Assembly: GCA_030669445.1 (NCBI GenBank)
Contig: DAOVDP010000088.1
Location: 1-5,559, forward strand
Direction: 5' to 3'
DNA: 5,559 nucleotides
DNA from: Candidatus Latescibacterota bacterium
GTDB taxonomy: Bacteria > Latescibacterota > MVCY01
Below, piece by piece: positions 1-4,863 of the stretch (its first letter is position 1; every line of letters begins with the position of its first letter). The position numbers and the translations under genes were made by a program. The notes below the pieces were generated by a model. The model had not been told where the DNA came from. It searched no databases and was given only the letters and a program-made list of their open reading frames with translations.

Positions 1-1
1 A

Positions 2-1381
2 AAGGTACCGGTGCCTGTCTCCAACGACATCGGGGGGTGGTCGGTGGACAGCTATTACGTGAGCAATATGATCCTGAATTGTGACGTGCTTATCAGCGTG
101 GCGGCTATGAAGGTGCACGATATCCCCGGGGTGTCGTTGTGTCACAAAAATTACATGGGCACGGCCTCCAGGGTCATGTACGGAACCTACGGTTGGTGGC
201 TTGCCGATCTACACGCTCAACCTGGGGGCCCGGATGCGGTCATTCCGGATCTCTTCAGCTATCACCCTGCCGATTACGCCATCATCGGGGGAGCCTGGGG
301 GTTGGAGAGCGGGCCCCATGTGACCCAGGGGGGAAGACCTATTCGGACGAATATGGTCATCGCGGGGCAGGACCCCGTGGCGGTGGATGGTGTGACGGCC
401 ACGACGATGGGATTCAACCCCTGGGACATTGAGCACCTCCGCCGCTCCGCTGCCAAAGGATATGGGACGTTGGATATGGACTATATCGCCGTGCGAGGGG
501 ATACCATAGATAAGGTTAAGATGGACTTCGACAAGGCCGCTCTCCAGGGGGTAGGTTTTTACTACGGACGGGGGAACAGGGTCTGGTTGATCCATGGGGT
601 GCATCAGGAAGCGGATTTGGACCGGGATTTCTTAGGCGGCGAAGCGGATGTCCGGCCGTCTGAGGGAGAATCCGCCAGCGGCCAGGTCTGGACGAAAATG
701 ATCAGTTCGGAGAATAAGGTTGATCTCAAGAGGTATTTCTATGAGAGGTATGGGAACTACCAGACCGATGTGATATCCTATGCCTTCACTTACGTTTCCT
801 CTGAAATCGATCAGTCAGGTTTTCTGTGGGTGGGCTCGGACGATGGGGTAAAGATCTGGCTGAACGGGGAACTGGTCTGGACCAATCCGAGTTCCCGCTC
901 CCACAGACTGGCGGAGGACAAGGTGCCTATCGTGCTCAAGGCGGGTGAGAACCGCCTGCTGGTCAAGATCAAGAATGAACTGGGGAATTATGCCTTCAGC
1001 CTGGCCGTCGTGGATGAGGATGGGGATACATTGCCTGGGATTTACTGTCATACAGAGCTTCTGACCGGTGTGGCGGAATCCACCGGGGTAGGAGGGAGGC
1101 CCGGAGATTTTGCCCTGATGCAGAACTATCCAAATCCGTTCAATCTGAGCACCACGATCCGATTTGACTTTCCCCAGGCAGGTGTAGTGGACTTGTCGGT
1201 GTATAACGTCCAGGGGCAGCGAATTCGGAGACTGTTGGGTGGCCAGCAGGAAGCCGGACATCACTGGGTGGTCTGGGACGGGAAAGACGAAGCGGGTCGG
1301 GAAGTAGCCAGTGGGGTCTACCTCTATCGGCTGGAAACGGGGGGCTTTATCGGGACCCGGAAGGCCCTGTTGCTTCGGTAA
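2..1381 (+). CDS. DUF362-domain protein with C-terminal FlgD-like / type IX-style sorting domain (5'-partial)
   Basis: The frame is open to the left edge, so the gene starts outside the window; the GTG at 11 is probably internal. Residues below are counted from that GTG. Residues ~14-180 resemble DUF362: a 'KVHD...HKNYMG' segment (34-50), a conserved 'IPD' (78-80), and 'AGQDPVAVDGV' followed by 'MGFNPWDIEHL' (118-143). DUF362 proteins are often iron-sulphur-associated or exported, with unclear function; no cysteine-rich ferredoxin motif is visible here. Residues ~225-345 form a beta-rich module with 'GSDDGVKIWLNG' (275-286) and 'LKAGENRLLVKI' (309-320), typical of carbohydrate-binding or PA14/NPCBM-like accessory domains. 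Residues ~366-456 contain NYPNPFN (372-378) and end 'GVYLYRLETG...RKALLLR', the FlgD-Ig / type IX secretion tail pattern. I infer an exported or surface-anchored protein. The signal peptide would be upstream and cannot be seen. Domain calls are from motif recognition; the biochemical role is unknown. Confidence 0.88.
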   Translation, partial: KVPVPVSNDIGGWSVDSYYVSNMILNCDVLISVAAMKVHDIPGVSLCHKNYMGTASRVMYGTYGWWLADLHAQPGGPDAVIPDLFSYHPADYAIIGGAWGLESGPHVTQGGRPIRTNMVIAGQDPVAVDGVTATTMGFNPWDIEHLRRSAAKGYGTLDMDYIAVRGDTIDKVKMDFDKAALQGVGFYYGRGNRVWLIHGVHQEADLDRDFLGGEADVRPSEGESASGQVWTKMISSENKVDLKRYFYERYGNYQTDVISYAFTYVSSEIDQSGFLWVGSDDGVKIWLNGELVWTNPSSRSHRLAEDKVPIVLKAGENRLLVKIKNELGNYAFSLAVVDEDGDTLPGIYCHTELLTGVAESTGVGGRPGDFALMQNYPNPFNLSTTIRFDFPQAGVVDLSVYNVQGQRIRRLLGGQQEAGHHWVVWDGKDEAGREVASGVYLYRLETGGFIGTRKALLLR

Positions 1382-1388
1382 GGGAATG

Positions 1389-1431
1389 GGGGAAACGTGG
1401 TCCAGTGACTGGACGTTTTCCCCTGTATTTT
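1389..1431 (+). terminator. Candidate intrinsic terminator after the DUF362 gene
   Basis: Eight bases after the stop codon there is an imperfect hairpin. GTCCAG (1400-1405) pairs with CTGGAC (1409-1414) around a TGA loop, and the outer GGGGAAAC (1389-1396) pairs with GTTTTCCCC (1415-1423), with a three-base bulge on the left arm. The tail 'TGTATTTT' is only moderately T-rich. Position and shape fit a terminator; the weak T-tract lowers confidence. Confidence 0.4.
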
Positions 1432-1457
1432 GCCCTGGGCGAGATTCTGATACTCCA

Positions 1458-1612
1458 GGTTATTTTTGATAATCTGCCTCTGAAAAAGCCCGTTTCGAGG
1501 TTTTAGACCACGGGTACATTTTGTAGCCCAGTTATCTTGACCGGGCTTTTTCTTTTTGAGTATGGTCTGATGCCGTACGAAAGGTGTCTTGTGCCAGTTA
1601 TGAGAGCTTCCC
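1458..1612 (+). repeat. ~155-nt dispersed direct repeat, copy A
   Basis: This segment aligns with 2881-3035 in the same orientation, matching at roughly four out of five positions by eye, with small indels that cancel so that both copies are 155 nt. Shared blocks include 'GATAATCTGCC', 'CGAGGTTTTAG', 'TTGTAGCCCA', 'GGGCTTTTTCTTTTTGAGT' and 'TGGTCTGATG'. It lies upstream of the MNT/HEPN operon, while copy B lies downstream. Both copies contain the same long hairpin with a T-tract. A weaker resemblance may extend further 5' (near 1399 and 2804). A minus-strand reading frame crosses it, but that frame is not preserved across the internal indels, so I treat it as non-coding. Confidence 0.8.
1482..1557 (+). 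terminator. Long hairpin with T-tract inside repeat copy A (putative terminator)
   Basis: GAAAAAGCCCG (1482-1492) is perfectly complementary to CGGGCTTTTTC (1542-1552), an 11-bp stem closing a 49-nt loop, followed by T5 (1553-1557). A smaller GGGTAC / GTA-G-CCC hairpin can form within the loop (~1512-1530). The A/T symmetry means it could also stop transcription from the minus side. The loop is longer than in a classical intrinsic terminator, so the function is inferred; the stem itself is seen directly. Confidence 0.45.
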
Positions 1613-1626
1613 TTCCTATTGCCCAG

Positions 1627-1663
1627 CCTGCCTGTGTCATATCTGGCATGGCACACAGGCAGG
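1627..1663. repeat. Perfect 11-bp inverted repeat (hairpin)
   Basis: CCTGCCTGTGT (1627-1637) and ACACAGGCAGG (1653-1663) are exact reverse complements separated by a 15-nt loop. No T-run follows, so it does not look like an intrinsic terminator. It lies just beyond repeat copy A and has no counterpart after copy B. It could be an operator-like site, an RNA stem or a small mobile-element remnant; I cannot choose among these. Confidence 0.5.
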
Positions 1664-1740
1664 ATACTTAGAGGCAGTTGTCCTTCTGGATTTGCACCGG
1701 TTGCCTGTAAGATTCGGGACTTATAAGAGGTAAAAAACAG

Positions 1741-1769
1741 TTGACAAAGCAGGATCATTGGGCTATCTT
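1741..1769 (+). promoter_or_regulatory. Candidate sigma-70-type promoter upstream of the MNT/HEPN operon
   Basis: A perfect TTGACA (1741-1746) is followed after 17 bases by TATCTT (1764-1769), a 4/6 match to TATAAT. Transcription from about 1776 would give a ~165-nt leader before the MNT start codon. The -35 box and spacing are good and the -10 box is mediocre. The same TTGACAAAGCA string occurs by chance within the fucosidase gene, which shows that the -35 match alone is weak evidence. Confidence 0.25.
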
Positions 1770-1939
1770 CTACGAAGAAATGTGGTAGCTTCAACTCAGC
1801 TTTCGCGGTGATAGGTTAACGTTGCATACTTGCGGTTTCTGACTCCGCTGAAAGTCGGGAATGGACCAAGTAATTCGCATCGTTTAGCTGCCGCCCCGTT
1901 GTCCGAAATTCCGAACCCGGCTCTGAGAGGTGAAAAAAA

Positions 1940-2260
1940 ATGGATGCGAGAATAAAACATTTAGTAAATCAAATAAAAGGATACCTGATAAAGATGTATG
2001 GAGCAAGGATCAAGCAGGTTATACTATATGGTTCTCATGTAAGGGGAGAAGCTACGAGAGAATCAGATGTTGATGTACTTGTACTGGTTGATGAATCGCT
2101 CAATCCTCTTGAGGTCAGAAAAGGCTTGAGCGATCTTCTGTTTGACATACTTCTTGAAGAAAGTGAACTCATTTCAGTTATAGCAATTCCCGAGCATTTC
2201 TTTGAAAATTACAATTCTCCGTTTATGTTGAATGTGAAGAAAGAGGGCGTAGCGGCATGA
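1940..2260 (+). CDS. MNT-type nucleotidyltransferase, antitoxin-like partner of HEPN protein
   Basis: This 106-residue protein has the minimal nucleotidyltransferase signature of the DNA polymerase beta superfamily: 'LYGSHVRGEA' (29-38, the G-S-x-x-R-G loop) followed by S42-D43-V44-D45, the paired metal-binding aspartates. A third acidic ligand could be E74 or E76 in the strand before 'ISVIAIP'. The length is typical of stand-alone MNT proteins. Characterised members (MntA of the HepT-MntA system) transfer AMP to the HEPN toxin and silence it; that role is inferred here from family and context. The ATG is preceded by GAGAGG (1925-1930) with nine-base spacing, which supports this start. The stop overlaps the next start as ATGA, so the two genes are translationally coupled. 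The gene is AT-richer than the DUF362 gene upstream, suggesting a separately acquired module. Confidence 0.88.
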   Translation: MDARIKHLVNQIKGYLIKMYGARIKQVILYGSHVRGEATRESDVDVLVLVDESLNPLEVRKGLSDLLFDILLEESELISVIAIPEHFFENYNSPFMLNVKKEGVAA

Positions 2261-2655
2261 AAGAGATAAAGGATCTTGTAGAGAAAGCGGACAAATTCCT
2301 AACTACAGCCGAACACGCTTTAGATATTAGAGATTATGATTCCTGTGTTTCAAGGTGTTATTATGCGATGTTCTTCACAGCAGAAGCGGTGCTTCTTACC
2401 GAGGGTTTCAGTGCTTCCTCCCACAAAGGCGTGATAAGTTTGTTTGGCGAGCATTTTGTAAAAACAGGAATTTTTGAAAGAAATTTGGGGAAAGCACTTA
2501 ATGATGCCTATGACAAAAGACTTGTTGGAGATTATGGTGTAGGTCTTACAATTACTGAAGAGGAAGCAAAAGATCTGTTAGAAACAGGCCAGAACTTTGT
2601 TCAGGAGTTGACGAATCGTCTTAAAGGGTGGATAGAAACAGAGGGAGAAACATGA
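2257..2655 (+). CDS. HEPN-domain protein, toxin-like partner of MNT nucleotidyltransferase
   Basis: This 132-residue, largely helical protein has HEPN-family hallmarks: 'YDSCVSRCYYAMFFTAEAVL' (27-46), 'SSHKGVISLF' (54-63) and 'KRLVGDYG' (87-94). HEPN proteins paired with MNT enzymes usually act as RNases or growth inhibitors restrained by the nucleotidyltransferase. The canonical HEPN RNase motif R-x4-6-H is not apparent: R33 has M/F at the expected histidine positions, and the three histidines (20, 56, 66) are not suitably spaced from R25, R33, R75 or R88. Activity therefore cannot be assumed. GAGGG (2243-2247) within the upstream gene serves as a ribosome-binding site nine bases before the ATG. 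The gene ends at TGA 2653-2655, and a structured non-coding region follows at once. The alternative is a PF05168-type HEPN protein with a non-nucleolytic role. Confidence 0.85.
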   Translation: MKEIKDLVEKADKFLTTAEHALDIRDYDSCVSRCYYAMFFTAEAVLLTEGFSASSHKGVISLFGEHFVKTGIFERNLGKALNDAYDKRLVGDYGVGLTITEEEAKDLLETGQNFVQELTNRLKGWIETEGET

Positions 2656-2689
2656 GCGGGTTCGTAACTCTTGCAATCTTTCGGATTGG

Positions 2690-2794
2690 TCGGTGCTAAT
2701 GCACTCGGGCGACAGCGGATATGTGGCTATAGCCTTCGGCTTTCGCCCAAATCCCCGCTGCGCTCGCACTTCTCATATCAGCGAAACGTTATCT
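2690..2794. other. Dense cluster of short inverted repeats after the HEPN gene (attC-like or recombination-site candidate)
   Basis: Several complementary pairs overlap in ~100 nt: GTGC-TAAT-GCAC (2693-2704), GGGCGA/TCGCCC (2707-2712 with 2743-2748), CAGCGG/CCGCTG (2713-2718 with 2755-2760), GATATG/CATATC (2718-2723 with 2774-2779), the palindrome GGCTATAGCC (2725-2734) and AGCC-TTC-GGCT (2731-2741). The segment ends in AACGTTATCT (2785-2794), somewhat like a GTTRRRY integron core site. The left flank of the operon also contains AACGTT within GTTAACGTT (1815-1823). I could not find a convincing complementary left core, so the attC interpretation is only tentative; the structure is real in the sequence. 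Confidence 0.3.
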
Positions 2795-2880
2795 GCCATT
2801 GCTGGGGCCAGTCCTGTGTTTTCCCCGCAGCATAAGTTTCCCCCAGCATTTTAACATAGAGAATGAGATAACAGAATGAC

Positions 2881-3035
2881 GGTTATCTTTGATAATCTGC
2901 CCCGAAAAAGCCCACTCCGAGGTTTTAGCCCACAGGGGCATTTTTGTAGCCCAATTACCCCAACTGGGCTTTTTCTTTTTGAGTGTGGTCTGATGCTGCA
3001 CGAAAGGCATCTTGTGTCAGTTCTAAAAGCTTCCC
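2881..3035 (+). repeat. ~155-nt dispersed direct repeat, copy B
   Basis: This is the second copy of the element at 1458-1612, in the same orientation, located between the HEPN gene and the isomerase gene. It keeps the same order of conserved blocks and the same terminal 'AGCTTCCC'. Many differences are transitions, and the ends of the main stem change together (see the hairpin entry), so the copies diverged under structural constraint or by chance. Together with copy A it brackets the MNT/HEPN operon and its flanks (~1.4 kb unit). Confidence 0.8.
2904..2980 (+). terminator. Long hairpin with T-tract inside repeat copy B (putative terminator)
   Basis: GAAAAAGCCCA (2904-2914) pairs perfectly with TGGGCTTTTTC (2965-2975) and is followed by T5 (2976-2980). 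Relative to copy A, the innermost pair changed from G-C to A-T on both arms, which preserves pairing. A GGGC/GCCC mini-stem can form inside the loop (~2937-2953). It lies between the HEPN gene and the isomerase gene, where a terminator would separate the two transcripts. Confidence 0.45.
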
Positions 3036-3148
3036 CCACGCTGGCTAAGCTTCACTTATCATCCCTATCATCAAGGCATCAGCTCTGAACGGAGACTACC
3101 GAGAACAGTGAAGAATAGCTGAAGAATAACGCAATATAAGGAGAAAAA

Positions 3149-4297
3149 ATGACCTATCAAGTGAAATACAGTCACGAATCAGCTCCTAAAATAGGAGTGG
3201 TGGCTAACTCCATCGAGGCTTTCAATGAGGAGGCAAAAGAGGTCACTGAGGGACAGTTTATTAATCTCTTTGAGCAGTTCAAAAGAGAAGGCGTGATCAG
3301 TCAGGACTCTATTTACTACCCGAAACGGATTTTTGGGCCTCATGAAGCTTATGAGGTGGCTAAACTGTTTGCCAAGGAACAGGTGGAGGTGGTAGTAATT
3401 CTGGACAGTGCCTTTCCTAATGGGCATGTTCTCAGTACTATAGCGACCTATCCCTATTTGGCAAAGATTCCCCTAATCGTCACTGCCTCTCCAGAGGTGG
3501 ATTTAGGGATTCCGGAGTGGGTATCCAATGCTTGGTGTGGGGTGATAATGAATAATTATGCCGCTAAGCAAATAGGACGCTATCTGTATCCCTTGGCTGG
3601 ATTTCCCGATGAGGAAGAATATCAGGATGAGCTGAAGATGCTGTTGAATGTCTTTCACGCCGTAGCTCAGATGAGAAAGGACTTCCTGGGGAGATTTGGT
3701 GAGGCCCCCGGTGGATTCCATTCGGCCAGCGGAGATCAGTTGGTTTATGCGGAGAAGTTCGGGACAAAGGTAGAAACGATTGACCTGACGGCGGTTATGA
3801 ATGCTTATAAAACTGGTATAGCTACGGGATACAAGGGGAGAATCACCTTCAGCGACAAAGAGGTAGAGGAAATCTTAACGGAGATGCGGCAGGGCCGGAT
3901 AATTCTTGTCGAGGAGAGTTATTTGGAAAAAGCAGCCAGGTTATACCACAGTCTCAGGGCCATAATTAGGGCTAATGGATTTACCTCCATTGCCCTCAGA
4001 TGCTGGCCGGAGATGAATGAGACCTACATCAATGTCACTCCCTGTTTTGCAATGACGTGGCTTTTGGCTAAAGGAGATGTCAGTGCCGCCAGTTGTGAAT
4101 CCGACTGGCCTACAGCAGTAGCACAGAGTCTGGGCACTTATCTTTCCGGAAAACCCGCCGCCTGCCTTGATTTCGTTAACTATACCGGAGACTGCGAAAT
4201 TGTCCAATTAGGCACTGCGGAGTGGGGATTGCCGGGTATATGGCCCCCAATGATGAAGTGTTGCTCAAGGAGATTTCGAATAATGGAGGCAGGGTAA
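3149..4297 (+). CDS. L-fucose isomerase-family protein, N-terminal and central part (frameshifted gene)
   Basis: This resembles the L-fucose/L-arabinose isomerase superfamily (COG2407-type), which interconverts an aldose such as L-fucose with its ketose in the cytoplasm using a divalent metal. Residues ~12-145 form the Rossmann-like N-terminal region ('PKIGVVANS', 'VVVILDSAFPNG', 'IPLIVTASPE'). The central region carries 'RCWPEMNETY' (284-293) and 'CESDWPTAVA' (316-325); E288 and D319 are the likely metal ligands by analogy with FucI. The family sequence is credible through G355 ('EIVQLG'); the last 27 codons to the stop at 4297 are an out-of-frame tail. The rest of the enzyme continues in the -1 frame from about 4213, so the intact gene would be 3149-4692, about 514 residues, near normal family length. 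AAGGAG (3138-3143), five bases before the ATG, supports the start. Substrate assignment rests on family and the adjacent fucosidase. Confidence 0.8.
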   Translation: MTYQVKYSHESAPKIGVVANSIEAFNEEAKEVTEGQFINLFEQFKREGVISQDSIYYPKRIFGPHEAYEVAKLFAKEQVEVVVILDSAFPNGHVLSTIATYPYLAKIPLIVTASPEVDLGIPEWVSNAWCGVIMNNYAAKQIGRYLYPLAGFPDEEEYQDELKMLLNVFHAVAQMRKDFLGRFGEAPGGFHSASGDQLVYAEKFGTKVETIDLTAVMNAYKTGIATGYKGRITFSDKEVEEILTEMRQGRIILVEESYLEKAARLYHSLRAIIRANGFTSIALRCWPEMNETYINVTPCFAMTWLLAKGDVSAASCESDWPTAVAQSLGTYLSGKPAACLDFVNYTGDCEIVQLGTAEWGLPGIWPPMMKCCSRRFRIMEAG

Positions 4298-4692
4298 GCG
4301 AGGACTTAAAGGAGAGGATCTTAGCGGCCAAGGTTAGAGTGAACGACGCCTTGGCAGAGCACAGCGTCCTCAGGCAGGTGGGCATGAAGATTGGCCCCGT
4401 GCATATCGGGCAGTTCCAGTATGGAAAGAAGACGGGCATTAATCTGATTCGGGATCGGTCTGGAAAGTTCAAGATGCTCGCCTTTACGGGAGAGAATAGC
4501 AAAGATACTGCCAAGGGAATGCTCTATTCTGCCGCTGATGTCAAAGTAAAAAATTACAGGAGGCTCAATCAATTGATATTGGAGCACGGTTTTTCCCACC
4601 ATTTAGCTATGGCCTTTGGAGATATTTCCAGAGAACTGAAAATATTATGCGACTATTATGATATCGAATGTATCTCACCTGATCAGGATTGA
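4222..4692 (+). CDS. L-fucose isomerase-family protein, C-terminal part (frameshift continuation of the upstream gene)
   Basis: In this frame the family sequence resumes at 4213 with H-C-G-V-G-I-A-G-Y-M-A-P, the conserved (G)HCG segment whose histidine is the third metal ligand in FucI-type enzymes. It continues through 'GPVHIGQFQYG' and 'SHHLAMAFGDI', typical of the C-terminal domain, to TGA at 4690-4692. The first possible start codons are GTG 4222 and ATG 4240; neither has a convincing ribosome-binding site at proper spacing, and both lie after the catalytic histidine. An independent protein is therefore unlikely. I interpret this as the 3' part of the gene beginning at 3149, separated by loss of one base near 4211-4213 (an original GGCCAC read as GGCAC would explain it). 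It may be a natural pseudogene or a sequencing/assembly error. Confidence 0.75.
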   Translation: MGIAGYMAPNDEVLLKEISNNGGRVSEDLKERILAAKVRVNDALAEHSVLRQVGMKIGPVHIGQFQYGKKTGINLIRDRSGKFKMLAFTGENSKDTAKGMLYSAADVKVKNYRRLNQLILEHGFSHHLAMAFGDISRELKILCDYYDIECISPDQD

Positions 4693-4705
4693 AGAATAAT
4701 AGGTA

Positions 4706-4826
4706 GCCACTAAGACTCGAAGACACAAAGTTTTTTGGATGTTACAAGAATATTATGAATCTCAAAATCCAGTTATGAGATGATTTTTTGATTCTAACAC
4801 TCTTAGTGGCTTCGTGCCTTAGTGGC
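4706..4826. repeat. Imperfect inverted-repeat element between isomerase and fucosidase genes
   Basis: The arms at 4706-4726 and 4806-4826 match as reverse complements at 18 of 21 positions (GCCACTAAG...CGAAG.CAC). The right arm also contains CTTAGTGGC twice (4802-4810 and 4818-4826). The ~80-nt centre is AT-rich and includes AATCTCA / TGAGAT complementarity. From memory, 'CCACTAAGGCACGAAG'-like strings recur in intergenic DNA of many uncultured bacteria; that is recollection, not a search. It could be a small non-autonomous element or a transcribed hairpin separating the two genes. Confidence 0.6.
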
Positions 4827-4863
4827 AAAAGCTTATAAATAATCTATAATAAGGAGGCAAATC

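Noticed and set aside
1324..1794. 156-codon minus-strand open frame overlapping the end of the DUF362 gene and repeat copy A, similar in part to a minus-strand frame at 2789-3010
   Set aside because: The shared peptide similarity ('LKKKKP..NWATK', 'QIIK.N') comes from the DNA repeat. Between these blocks, compensating indels put copy B in a different frame (the 'GLKPR.GLF' stretch appears in another frame there), which is not expected for a protein under selection. It also overlaps a well-supported + strand gene.
1458..3035. CRISPR array
   Set aside because: There are only two copies, 1.4 kb apart, of a long repeat, with genes between them; no short regular repeat-spacer pattern is present.
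2876..3088. 70-codon + strand open frame covering repeat copy B
   Set aside because: It consists mostly of the repeat, has no ribosome-binding site, and the matching region in copy A does not have an equivalent open frame.
4208..4222. Programmed -1 ribosomal frameshift in the isomerase gene
   Set aside because: There is no slippery heptamer at the point where the two frames must join, and the frame change removes only one base relative to the expected GGN-CAC-TGC; a simple deletion or sequence error explains it better.
4845..4850. TATAAT just upstream of the fucosidase gene as a -10 promoter box
   Set aside because: It abuts the AAGGAGG ribosome-binding site, so transcription would start within or after it, and no -35 box lies at the right distance (4822-4827 reads GTGGCA).
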